Shown here piece by piece: positions 47,309-58,060 of a stretch of 64,000 bases of DNA. The number at the start of each line of letters is the position of its first letter. Position 1 is the first letter of the stretch. The position numbers and the translations under genes are program-made. The stretch comes from Multifurca ochricompacta (taxonomy: Eukaryota > Basidiomycota > Agaricomycetes > Russulales > Russulaceae), in contig WTXG01000061.1 in NCBI GenBank assembly GCA_022496185.1, positions 120,368-184,367 of the forward strand, written 5' to 3'. Below the pieces are notes generated by a model that had not been told where the DNA came from, searched no databases, and saw only the letters and a list, made by a program, of their open reading frames with translations.

Positions 47309-47904
47309 TGTAACGCCTGGTGTGGGCGTTCATCATGGCGTGTGATAAGTCATGTAGCAGAACTATGAAGTCAGGGGTGTACTGTCTTTCAAGTACACAG
47401 AGATCGGATGACGAGTCAATACCAAGGAGCTAATCCCCGAGTACTGGTGAGCGGAAGAGTGCCAAAAGCACTGAGACGATTCTAGAGTCAGGTCTTTAGA
47501 GATCACCCAGAAGGTAATGCACCAAGTCGATTAAGAAGTTGAGTCTAAGGTATACAGGCTATCTAGGCAGGCCTTATATACATAATAGAGATCGGAGTCT
47601 GAATCGGAGTGTCGTACTCGATGTATCAACAAAGTCGTAATGTAACCAAATGGGGAACGGAGTCAATGTGGGCCAGGTGAGAATATACGTAGACGGATCC
47701 AGTATAGTCGTGATTCTGGTGGGAAAATATGTAAGAGTTCTGATGTAAAGTATGAGTCACAGATAAGCAAGAAGTCGAGTCATAGATAAGGGGCAAACAA
47801 GTACAATGCCCATCATAACACAGTCAACAAAGAGGCAAACAGGGCCAAATGGTATGTCATGTGATGGAGAAAGAAAATAAGATGATGCAATGGGGTTCGT
47901 AACA
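47309..47904 (-). repeat. 3' LTR of Gypsy element
   Basis: 596 bp, bounded by TGTAACG and TTCGTAACA. It differs from the other LTR by 26 substitutions, all transitions, with no indels. A TATA-like sequence (TATGTATATAAGG on the minus strand) lies near 47570-47582. Confidence 0.95.
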
Positions 47905-47907
47905 TTA

Positions 47908-47918
47908 CCCCCTCTTTA
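47908..47918 (-). other. Polypurine tract of Gypsy element
   Basis: On the minus strand AAAGAGGGGG precedes the 3' LTR by three bases, the expected position of the plus-strand primer. Confidence 0.7.
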
Positions 47919-47935
47919 AGTCCTAGCAGAGCCAG

Positions 47936-49126
47936 CTAGATTGGCATACCATCGTCATCCTGGACCAAGGAGAGATAGTTGTCAGCTATGGTGTAATGGT
48001 CTGCATCGTAGTTCTCCTTTTCTTCGTCTGTGGGGCAAACGTGTGTTCATAGAAAACCATAGGGCCCTCGCCTCCCACAGCGAAAGCAGCTGTCGTAAAC
48101 ATGACAGTTGAGCTCTCGGTGACCAGCATTGTGGGAGAGACATTTGCTGCACCACCCTGAGGGGTTCTGAACGGTGGGGGCCTGCGTAAGTCGTCGGAAT
48201 AAACATTGGTGACTCCAGTGTGAGGTACTCTGACAATGTCAGCACCATTTCTTAGCTGTTGGGCAGCACCAGCTGAGGTGGTATTTGCTGCTACAGCGCC
48301 AGCAAAGCTTGCCATCGGGATTTTCATGGAGACGTGGCATTTCGAAGCAGTGGGGGTTCAGTCAGGGCACAAGGTCGAGGCGGCGACGAGGGAGTGGTCA
48401 TGCAAATATATCAGTGTACCGTTCAGAGATGATTTGGTATGCCTCTCCCCGTTCCAATCTTGTCCTGATGCTCGCCAGGTGATGCTCTATATCGAAGACC
48501 CCTTGGTTAATTTTTACCATTTGTCGCTCATAGTCACGACGTTGCATCTCCAAGTTGTCCCGGAGCGCCTGGAACTTGCGGAGCTGCGCAATCTCAGCAG
48601 TCAGTCGTGGCATACGTAGGTCCCGGAGCACCTCATTGATAGCAAAGGTGCGTGGGTCATGGGCTGAGAGATGCTGTAGATGTTCAGGCCCCAGGACGCA
48701 ATGTAGTCGATCGACGTTCTTTTCTTCCAAATAGACTGGGGCCCCATAGACAGGTCCTCCCTTTTCCAAACACCCCGCTACATCCATACCTTCATTGGTG
48801 TAGTAAATATACTTGGCCACCTCTGTAGTGCTGTTGTTCTTGGAGGATGGGATCATGAGTGGGAAGTAGAATTGCGAGTTGGGGTCGTTCGGAAAGAATG
48901 GGAATTCAGGGGACTCATCACCAAAGTCTACATTGATCAGGTCGTTGGGATGGGGGTGTTCGGGCAGATTAAAATCTTTGTTGATGTTGATGATTCTGTC
49001 CCCTTCAGCCACTTGGGCGGTTGCATCGTAGTTAATAGGAGAAAGTGGACGAGAAGGAGGATGCACAGGAGTAGATAGGGGAAACGCATCAATGGTGGCA
49101 GAGGCGTGGACGTGGGATGGAGACAT
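47936..49126 (-). pseudogene. Gypsy third ORF: coiled-coil plus zinc-knuckle array
   Basis: It starts at an ATG (MSPSHVHASATIDAFPL) that overlaps the end of pol and runs in one frame to TAG at 47938-47936, 396 codons, interrupted only by four TGA codons. The N-terminal half includes NVDFGDESPEFPFFPNDP, and a long amphipathic helix follows (LTAEIAQLRKFQALRDNLEM). The C-terminal third holds a Cys/His series: CWRCSSKYHLSWCC (CX2CX4HX4C), HCQSTSHWSHQC (complete if the preceding C and stop-R are counted), CSKCLSHNAGHRELNC, and CFRCGRRGPYGFL followed by THVC. It may bind nucleic acid, perhaps as a second nucleocapsid. It is not env-like: no signal or transmembrane segment is seen. Confidence 0.7.
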
Positions 49127-50456
49127 AGATGTTGTTCAGGTTGATTGTGGGGGACTGGTTAGACCAACAGTCTGTATTCTGCCTTGCTCTTTATCTGCCT
49201 CTGGGTGGTGTCTATAGAAGTCTTCAATAAGCTTGGGTGCAAAGACATCCGCAGCAGGTTCCCACGAGTTGTTGGCATCTGGGAATCCCTTCCATTTGAT
49301 CAAATAGTGGAGCTTCCGATTGCGCCCTCAACCCTTCCATTTCGTGTCAGCGATACGTTCTACTTCCCATTCTGGCTCTCCGTCAACTAGGTCAGGGGGA
49401 GGTCTGGGAAAATTCTGTCCATGAATGGAGGTTTCTTTGTACAGTGTCAGAAGACCGGCATGGAAGATGGGATGTATTTTCCAGGTAACAGGTAACGTGA
49501 GCTTGTACGTGATGTCTGAAAGCTTCTGTTCAATCGTAAAGGGGCCATGGCGTCTGGGAGCTAATTTTGCCGTTGGATGTGATGTGCAGATATTACGTCC
49601 TTCTAACCAGACTTGATCTCCGGCCTGGTAGGGCGTAAACTTTGTAGGCTTCCCGGCCAGGGTCCTTTGCGCCTTCTGAAGATTTCTATTGGCTGATTCT
49701 CGTATTTCTTCCCATTGGCCAATATGCTGTGTCACGGATGGTACATTTGTGGGTTTATCTGTCCACATAGTGCGAGGGTCCCATCCCATAATAAGGGAGA
49801 AGGGAGTGGCTTTCGTCATTCTGTTGGGCCAACTATTATGTGCGAACTCAGCCGTCGCCAGCCATTCTGCCCAGTTGTTCTGTCATTTGTTACACCAGAA
49901 TCAAAGATATTGTTCCAGCCATTGATTCGTACGTTCCGACTGACCATCTGTTTGAGGGTGGTATGCTGTGGAGATGTTCTGCTGGATGTCTAGACGTTTA
50001 CAGAGGGCTTGAGCGAACATGGATGCAAATCGCAGGTCTCAGTCTGAAATGATCTTTTGGGGAAGTCCGTAATGCCAGTAGACATGGTTCAGGTAAAGTT
50101 TCGCGACTCCTTCTGCGGATATCATCTCATTGCAGGGGATAAAGAGGGCTGCTTTTGAACAGTCATGGTCTGTGATGGTGAGTATCGAGTCATATCCTTG
50201 TGACTGTGGGAGCTTGATGATAAAATCCATAGTGATGGTTTGGAAGGGGGCTGTCGCAACTGGTGTGATAGGTGAAAGTGCTGGCGGTCTTGGGTGAGTG
50301 TTTACTTTATTTGCCTGGCATTCTGCACATCCTTTGACATAGGCTTCGACATCCTTCTTCATGTTTGGCCACCAGTAATCTCGTTTGGCAAGGGCATAAG
50401 TATTTGCAATCCCAGGGTGTCCTGCAGAGGGAAGGTCATGGTGAAAATGGATCACC

Positions 50457-50973
50457 TGTCACAGTTAGGTGCGGAACTGTGTCGGGGATCGTGTGGGAGC
50501 TAGCCTCCCAAGTTGCGTCAAGATAAGTCAAGGCTCTAGGTCACAGCAAAGTCAAGTTCTGGTCAAGCCCATGATGAAGTCAGAGGGCATGCGCGTGAGA
50601 TTCGAGGTCAACAGCAGAGACTCTAAGTCCTGCAACAAGTTCAAGATGATGAAGGCTCTCCAAGTCACATCTTGGAGAGTTCAAGTGGGGCTCTAACTGA
50701 GAGGATTTGATGAAGTCCAAAGCACCTTTGATTGAACACAAGAGAACAGACTTAGGTCTGTCTCTCTACTTTACTGTACTTTAAATACAAGTAGTTCTAG
50801 CTATGTCATAGTAAATAGAAGGTTCTAGGACTATGACATAGTATCTAAATGGTTGTGCAGTAGAATGAGCTAGAACTAAGGAGAATTAGGAGGGGTTAGG
50901 CCCTCAGTAAGCAAAACACTGGTGAAACATGATGTCAAGTCATTAGTAACGTCGCAGGGAGAATTCTGTCACA
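50457..50973 (+). mobile_element. Solo LTR A nested in Gypsy integrase
   Basis: 517 bp, TGTCACAG...CTGTCACA, target duplication TCACC at 50452-50456 and 50974-50978. It is homologous to solo LTR B in the opposite orientation; shared stretches include TGTCACAG(C/T)TAGGTGC and GCAGAGAC.CTAAGTCCTGC. Younger than its host. Confidence 0.88.
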
Positions 50974-51293
50974 TCACCCCCCTCTTAACGTTGTCGCCAC
51001 TGGTGACAACCAATTGATCGCCATCTTTCCACCAGAGGCTGTCTTTCATCTTTATGTTGTGCGGCTCTGCCCAGGATTTGCACAGTTCCTGGTTCATGTT
51101 CTGTGTCACTTGGGCCCATAAATCCATATTGTGGAGGCTAATGACAGCGGTCTTCGCAAAGACATCCTCTGGTAACATGACAATATTGTTGTTGTCGTTT
51201 CCTCCTTCATCACGTCCGGTTGGTCTGGACAAGGCGTCAGCTCATGCATTACAGGCCCCCGGTAGGTGCTTGAGCGTGAAGTTGTACTCTTCG

Positions 51294-51886
51294 TGTGACG
51301 GTTTCATCCACTAACATTTATGTCATGTGCACCATGTGTTTTTCCTTTTCTTTTCTAAATATTTACTATATCACACAGATACACACATGACTTGCTTATG
51401 GGGGACTTATTACTTACATGCTGACTGATTCGCTTACTGATCCACTTAGTGGCTTACTGATCAACATCCAGAGGGCACAACCCCTCTCCCTTCTTTATTC
51501 TTCTGGGGTATTCTACTGTACAACCATTAGACTACCTAGTGAACGCTCTAGTAACTACCAGAACCAACCCTCATAAGTACTGAACATGTATATAAAGCCT
51601 AGGTAGTACAGGACAAGACCTTAAGTCTGTTCTTCTGTATCCAATACAGGTGCTTGGGACTCACTTCACTGAACTGAAAGACCTCTACTTGAACCCTCTA
51701 AGCTTGCGCCTTAGAAGGACTTCTATCCCCAGAAACTTGTGGCAGGACTTAGCGTCTCTGCTCGACTCTGTCTCGCGCACGTGCCCCATTGACCAGGCAT
51801 ACTTTGACTTGACTTAAGACTCTTAAAGTCTTGATAGACGACCTTGAAACCCAGATATTGACACAGCATTGCACCTAGCTGTGACA
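51294..51886 (-). mobile_element. Solo LTR B nested in Gypsy RNase H
   Basis: 593 bp. On the minus strand it starts TGTCACAGCTAGGTGC and on the plus strand TGTGACGG; target duplication CTTCG at 51289-51293 and 51887-51891. A TATA-like TTTATATAC lies inside. Same family as solo LTR A but clearly diverged. Confidence 0.88.
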
Positions 51887-53812
51887 CTTCGAGCTCTAAA
51901 ACTTCTTGTGCTATTCGTCGACTGATCTTGTGAGGCTCTCTCCAGTAAAGAAGGTTGGAGTGGTCCGTATAGATGATGGTCTTGTGTGGGGATCCAGCCA
52001 AATATGGTCGCCAGTGTCGTAATGCTTTTACAATAGCCAACAGTTCCCTGTCCCAAATGTCGTAGTTCCTTTCTGCCGATGAGAATGTCTCGGAATAGAA
52101 TGCAACTGGATGAAGGATTCCTCCCATATCTTTCTGTGATAAAACCGTGCCGTTGGCATACATAGAGGTGTCAACTTCTAGTTCAAAGGGTTTGGCCAGG
52201 TCGGGCTGAATGAGAACTGGTTCGGAGCTAATGATCACTTTTATCTGGTCAAATGCCTTCTGTTGTGTTTTGTCCCAGTGCCAGGGCACATCCTTTTTTA
52301 ACAAGTCATTGAGTGGTCAGGTGATGGCTGAGAATCCCTTGACAAAGCGTCGGTAGAAATTGCAAAAACCAATGAATGATCTGACGTCTTTGGTACATTG
52401 TGGAATAGACCATTCTCGAATGCCTTGTACTTTTATGGGGTCCATGCATACTTGCCCCCCTTCCAGGATAATGCCTAAATATTCGACGGTCTTTTGCTCA
52501 AAGGAGCACTTGGCGGGTTTCAAATAGAGGTCGTATTTTGCCAGGATTTCCAGTACTTCATGAACTCGGGTCCGGTGATGATGAATGTTGTCTTTTGTAG
52601 CCACTAGGATGTCATCCATATACACCACAACTTCTTCCGTAAGGATTAGGTCTCAGAAAATATGATTCATCATGGACTGGAAGGTTGCTGGTGAGTTTGT
52701 CAAGCCAAAGAACATGACGTTGGGTTCAAAAAGTCCTTGATTGGTCTTAAAGGCAGCCTTGGGCTGGTCGCCTTCTCAAATACGAATATTATTGTAACCC
52801 CAGCGAACGTCCATCTTTGAGAACAAGGCTTTGTCACACATTTTATCGATGATTTCCGAGATCAGAGGGAGTGGGTAGTTGTTTTTCACCGTAAGTTCAT
52901 TAATCTGTCTGTAGTCCTGTACCAGTCGCAGTTTCCCATCCTTCTTTTTAATGAAAAAGAAGGGTGAAGTGTAAGGTGAGTTGGAGGGTCGTATGTATCC
53001 TTTCGCCAGGTGTTCCTCCAAGAAGGTGGAGAGCGCCTCCTTTTCAGGTTGGGACAGTGGGTAAATCTTACAATCTACTGCTTGTGGGGCATTCGGGACA
53101 AAGTCAATGGCATGATCCCAAGGGCGAGACGGAGGGAAGCGCTGCGACTCTTCTTCTGAGAAAACCTTCCAGTGCTGATGGTATTCTACCGGCACCACCT
53201 CTTCAAATGTCTTTTCCAGGTTTTTCTGTGCCTCTGCCTGGGCCAATTCTGATGCTTTCGTAACATAGCAATACACCTGATCCACAGGTTCCATGTCACT
53301 CCAGGTGATGGCTGACCCCATGACGATAGCATGGGTTAGGGGGTATTGCGCAGCATAGTCGTATCCCAGGGACGTAATAAGGACTGGGTAGAAGTCTTTG
53401 TCCATTGTCGCTTCCGCCCAGTTAATCTTGGGTTCAAATGCTGCGAGCCACGGGTACCCCAAAACCATGTCTTCATCTCCCAGATCTGTGATGAGGAAGC
53501 GAAGTTGTTTGGTTCGCTCCCCAACCTGTACTTCCAAGTCACAGCAGTGCGTGATCTTTCCAGCTTTGTTAGCCATTCCATCTATGTTCCATATGTTTTT
53601 CTCCTGGGGGAGTAACTGTGTCCCCAGTCCTAATGTTCTTTGGAGTCTTTGACTGATGAAGTTATCCGTTGCTCCAGAGTCGATCAATATTCGTCTGTCA
53701 GCCATCTTCTGCTTGGTTTCAAAGTGTACTGGTATTTTTAGAGACTTGAAACGACTAGTGTATACAGAAGTTACATGGAGTGCTCTTGCCCAGGCCGATG
53801 GGGTCGAGCCAA

Positions 53813-55343
53813 TCAAAAATCCTTCTGGCCAAGGGCCTTATCAACGATCAGGGCGCATACTGCCTTGTCCTCATTCATCATATGTTCCCATATTGCTGCC
53901 GCCTTTTGTTCTTTAGTTTTTGGGGTAGTTGCTGGGTTTTCTTTTACTGGAGTAGGCAGGTTCTGGATTGGCGGTATTGTGGAGGCAGTGGCTACCATTG
54001 TTTCAGCAGCATGGACTGTTTTCTTAGGGCAAAAGCGCGACATGTGCCCTTGTGCTCGGCAGTGAAAGCAACACCCTTCCTTCATAAGGTTTCTTTTTTC
54101 ATTGTTGGTGAGGGCTGCACAGGCTTTGGTGCAGTCTGCTGATGTATCCATGGCATTGGGGTCTCGTGAGGTAGTAGGTTTTACCCCAAACACCGTCTTC
54201 CATTGATCTCGGGTTTTGCCCTTCTTTGTGTCTACTCCAAAGCATGTTTGGAAATCTAGATAGTCCTGTTGCTGCGTCCTAGCAGCACTCGTCCACTGGC
54301 TCCATGATTCGGGGTGATGGAATTGGATGATATTTTTCACCAGAGGGTTGGGCAGCCCCTGGGAGAAGAGGTCGAGCGTTGCCTCTTCATTCACATCATA
54401 CCCCGCTCTCTTGGCCAGGTTGCGAAATCTGGCTACATAGCCATCCAAGTCCCCTCTCTCCATTTTGAGGGACTTCAGTTCTCTGGTGGCTTTCTGTTTG
54501 GCCTGCCCATCCGTGAAGGCATCTTTAAATCTTTGCACCACTACATCCCACAGATCCTCGTCTGTGGTTCTGATTCCAGCTGTAACTCTGTCGTTCAGCC
54601 ATTCTATCTGCTCCATTGTCCAGTTGTCGACGGAATCCCCTCTGATAAGTGAGAGGAAGAGGTTGGTGCATTGGAAGGGGTTCACGATTTGTGGGACGTC
54701 ATGATTGAAGTTTTTGAACGTCTCGAACTCGAGCATGAACTTTTTGCTCTGAGATTGGTCACCAGTGAATGTAGTCGGCAGGACTCCCGTAAGGCGTCCT
54801 GATGGGGGGAGGGAGGTTCAGAGCAGGGACAACTGGAGTGGGATCTGGTAATTGTGCAGCAATGGTTGACATTGTTGGATGAATGATAGTCGGGGTGTCT
54901 GAGGTCTGTCGTACGATCTGGGGAGAGACTAAAGCAGATGTTCTGAACGTAGTACTCTCTGGTGCAACTGTTTGAGCCGTAAAATCTGTGGCTATAACTT
55001 GTGCGTCTTCACTGCTTTCTTCAATGTATTCTTCTGTTTCTGAGTCGGTGACGATGGCTGGAGGATTCTCTCTCCAAGGTCCTAGGCCGTACTCTGGCAG
55101 GGCAGGTCCTGTAGTAACCCAGGAACGGTGGCTTCTAGAGTAACAGATACGGTACCAGACCTGTTTCTGTTCATTGTATTCAACTGGCTGGTACTGATCA
55201 TCGTGATAGACATAGTATCCAAACTTGGTTTCAAAGTCTTTCCAGACGGCAGAGCCAAGGACTTGTTGTGAAAGATTATCCTCGTCTTGGCGGTCGATAA
55301 GTTCTTCATTGTGCAAGGTCTGACTGCGGCTGGACGAAGCCAC
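53813..55343 (-). pseudogene. Gypsy gag (frame broken once)
   Basis: The minus-strand reading begins just after the 5' LTR with VASSSRSQTLHNEELID, where GTG stands in the probable start position. An acidic, Pro-rich stretch follows up to GSPADYI. Around 54768 the frame shifts by one base, continuing FTGDQSQSKKFMLEFETFKN with the retrotransposon Gag core (LFLSLIRGDSVDNW, RFKDAFTDGQAKQKATRELK). A CX2CX4HX4C zinc knuckle (CFHCRAQGHMSRFC) lies near the end. The stop at 53813-53815 is followed by pol in the -1 frame. Confidence 0.85.
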
Positions 55344-55365
55344 GGTGGGGAGAGACTCAACTTAA

Positions 55366-55961
55366 TGTAACGCCTGGTGCGGGCGTTTGTCACAACGTGT
55401 GATAAGTCATGTAGCAGAACTACAAAGTCAGGGGTGTACTGTCTTTCAAGTACACAGAGATCGGATGACGAGTCAATACCAAGGAGCTAATCCCTGAGTA
55501 CTGGTGAGCGGAAGAGTGCCAAAAGCACTGAGACGATTCTAGAGTCGGGTCTTTAGAGATCACCCAGAAGGTAATGCACCAAGTCGATTAAGAAGTCGAG
55601 TCTAAGGTATACAGGCTATCTAGGCAGGCCTTATATACGTAATAGAGATCGGAGTCTGAATCAGAGTGTCATACTTGATGTATCAACAAAGTCGTAATGT
55701 AACCGAATGGGGAACGGAGTCAATGTGGGCCAGGTGAGAATATACGTAGATGGATCTGGTATAGTCGCGATTCTGGTGGGAAAATACGTAAGAGTTCTGA
55801 TGTAAAGTATGAGTCACAGATAAGCAAGAAGTCGAGTCATAGATAAGGGGCAAACAAGTACAACGCCCGTCATAACACAGTCAACAAAGAGGCAAACAGG
55901 GCCAAATGGTATGTCACGTGATGGAGAAAGAAAATAAGACGATGCAATGGGGTTCATAACA
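55366..55961 (-). repeat. 5' LTR of Gypsy element
   Basis: 596 bp, the same length as the 3' LTR. The sequence just inside it on the minus strand (TTAAGTTGAGTC) does not resemble a common tRNA 3' end by eye, so the primer type is open; self-priming is one option. Confidence 0.95.
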
Positions 55962-56542
55962 ATGTTCCACATGACTTGTGTGACAGTGTAATTCATGGTT
56001 TCAGGTAAGGGACCAATAAGGCTCCTTGGAGTTTACTGGGAGAAGTCAAAGTCAAAGGGGCTGTTCCCTAAGACGATGTTGAGTGGAAGAGTGCCGAAAG
56101 CACTGAGACGAATGAGTCAGAGATCCAAGGGGATGTCCAGAAGACAAGCACCAATGTATTCAATAAGTCAGGTCTGGAGTCTACAATGTAGCTATGGCAG
56201 ACTTATATACATAATCTAGTGAGTGCCTATGAGATAAGAACAATGGAGTCAAGTGGGCCCGAATATACAAAAGCAGATGGCATAAAGCCTTGCTTCTGAT
56301 AGGGGATTAAGTAAGTGTCTGGTTGTAATGATAAGGAGATAAAGAGATAAGGAGATAAAGAGGCAAACCTAGGTAAACTGCACATCAACAAGTCCAAAGC
56401 GAGTCATGAGGATGGGAGTAGGGCACATGATGGGTCCCAGGATGGAGACATAATCAGGAAGTGCAGAGTAGGTGGTAAAGAGGGGTCGTCATTGGGAAGG
56501 GTGAAGAAAATGGGGTTACTCTGCAGGGACTGTAACAAGCAG

Positions 56543-57710
56543 GTTTGGCAGATATAAGTGGTCATCAGTCATTGACAAGATCAGCAGAAATGTAATGATA
56601 AAATACATCTGTAGCAAACAAATGACAAGAGTTCATTTGATGTATGCTACAGGGTTTCTGTGAATATATTCTAGTGTTATCCTATGAAATATCAAAGCAG
56701 ATCAACAGTGTGGTGTAGAATAAAAGTGTTATCAGTGATCCACTCTCTTGAAAATCATGATGCAACTGTTTGATTAATGTGCAATCAATTCTGCTGGTCT
56801 GGCACTATCTAAAATACACTCTAGACTACTTAAGGCTATTCTATAATCTAATTATCAAATTAGTTTACTGAAACAAGGCCTGCATGTATCTACAGGCTGC
56901 ATAGGGCAGCAACTACATTGCATCACATGGACCAGCATATTGGTCTGATCTCCTTCCTATTAAGGAAGGTTGACTTAACAATCACAGCTGTGATCTTCCA
57001 TTGGTCCAACATGATTGTGATCATGCATAGATAACACAACAGAAATGCATTCACAAATTAATTAGATACTTAGGATATACATCTAAAATCTGACATACAA
57101 TCAAATCACATCATTAAACAAGATAATGAGATAATGCATTCATTTAATCTAGTAGCTGATATAGTACATAGAATGTATATAAAAGCCACTGTATAACTAC
57201 TGTAATAAAGTAGTTGCTATCACTCTATTGAATAGGGTGTGAAGGTCTGGTTAGCTTAACCAAAAAATAACTGGAACTGGACCAAACCTAACTGAAAAAA
57301 GACTGAACCATGGTTATGGTTAATGGACTTTTCACTTCATGCAGTTACTGGTCTTAGACTTTCAAGCATCACCAGAAGACTGATAAAAACTGGTCTTTTT
57401 ATGTCATTAAATTCACAATGCCTTTGCTATAATATAATGCTGTCATATAATGTAGATAACATGAAAGATGCCTGTTGAAAACTGCACAGAATGCACAGAA
57501 TGTGGAAAATGATGCATTTGTAGGACTTGAGGCCATCAGATACATTCAAAATTGCTTATACAGAAACTATATTCATATAACTACTATCCTACAAAATTTC
57601 AAGTCAGATCATGTGTCTGATCTAAATTGAGACAAGAATCAGTTGTGTTATCTATACAAACATGAAAAAACACAAAAAAACATGAAATGCAGGGTGTGCT
57701 GATCAGATCA
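56543..57710. other. AT-rich stretch, no gene seen
   Basis: It is distinctly AT-richer than the left part of the window. It has no recognisable domain or LTR ends and is probably older repeat debris between the Gypsy and Copia-type nests. Confidence 0.4.
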
Positions 57711-58060
57711 TGTTGACACAGGACATATCTGGAGATGCTTCAGGCATCTGAGTTTCAGTTTTGCTGTCTGATTAGATTAGATCTTGGAGTATTGGACTTT
57801 TTATGTTATCATTATTACATTTCTTTCTCACATTACTCAGCAGCTTACTGATAGACTTAGTAATCATAGTTTACATGTGATTCTCCTTTGCCCAATGGCA
57901 TTTCTCCCTCTTAGTTTATTGTCTGGCACTTGTGGACTTATTCCCAGTGCACACAGACCATCCCTTGGGGTATATAAGGGTGTCTGTTTCCTCCCTTACA
58001 CTTCAGAGTTTCTTCTACCTCTGAAGCATAAGTTCCTTTTACTTTACTCTCTATCATACC

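Larger units (their letters stand above)
49136..53815 (-). pseudogene. Gypsy pol (PR-RT-RNase H-INT-chromodomain), stop-riddled
   Basis: The minus-strand frame follows gag by an apparent -1 shift at GGATTTTTGA (near 53815). Visible parts are: protease ILIDSGATDNFIS; reverse transcriptase from FIKKKDGKLRLVQDYRQIN to the catalytic VYMDDILV; RNase H with NYDIWDRELLAIVKAL and YTDHSNLLYW; integrase with HHDLPSAGHPG, CAECQ and YHPQTDGQSERTNQWLEQYL; and chromodomain YLIKWKGFPDANNSWEP. Two solo LTRs interrupt it (50457-50973 and 51294-51886). Excising each with one target duplication restores the frame (NVKRGVIHFHHD; VLELEEYNFTLKH). Eight in-frame TGA codons remain, at 52776, 52653, 52317, 51242, 50039, 49901, 49883 and 49328 (lowest coordinates). 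Most fall where arginine CGA is expected. Confidence 0.9.
47309..55961 (-). mobile_element. Complete Ty3/Gypsy chromovirus with third ORF
   Basis: An 8653 bp element read on the minus strand, including two nested solo LTRs; about 7.5 kb without them. It has two 596 bp LTRs (TG...CA) and the target duplication ATGTT at 47304-47308 and 55962-55966. Order: 5' LTR, gag with zinc knuckle, protease, reverse transcriptase, RNase H, integrase, chromodomain, third ORF, polypurine tract, 3' LTR. The chromodomain and pol order define it as a chromovirus. Many stop codons make this copy non-autonomous. Confidence 0.95.
47286..56537 (-). mobile_element. Old solo LTR split by a Gypsy insertion
   Basis: The outermost layer has two pieces, 47286-47308 and 55967-56537, 594 bp in total. 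It starts TGTTATGTCC and ends GACTGTAACA, with the 5-bp target duplication AGCAG at 47281-47285 and 56538-56542. Internally it shares motifs with the Gypsy LTRs inserted in it (GAGTGGAAGAGTGCC and a CTTATATACATAAT promoter element in the same orientation). It is therefore a diverged relative, and older. Confidence 0.8.

Noticed and set aside
47936..49126. Third ORF of the Gypsy element as an envelope gene
   Set aside because: No signal peptide, transmembrane span or glycoprotein features; cysteines follow zinc-knuckle spacing.
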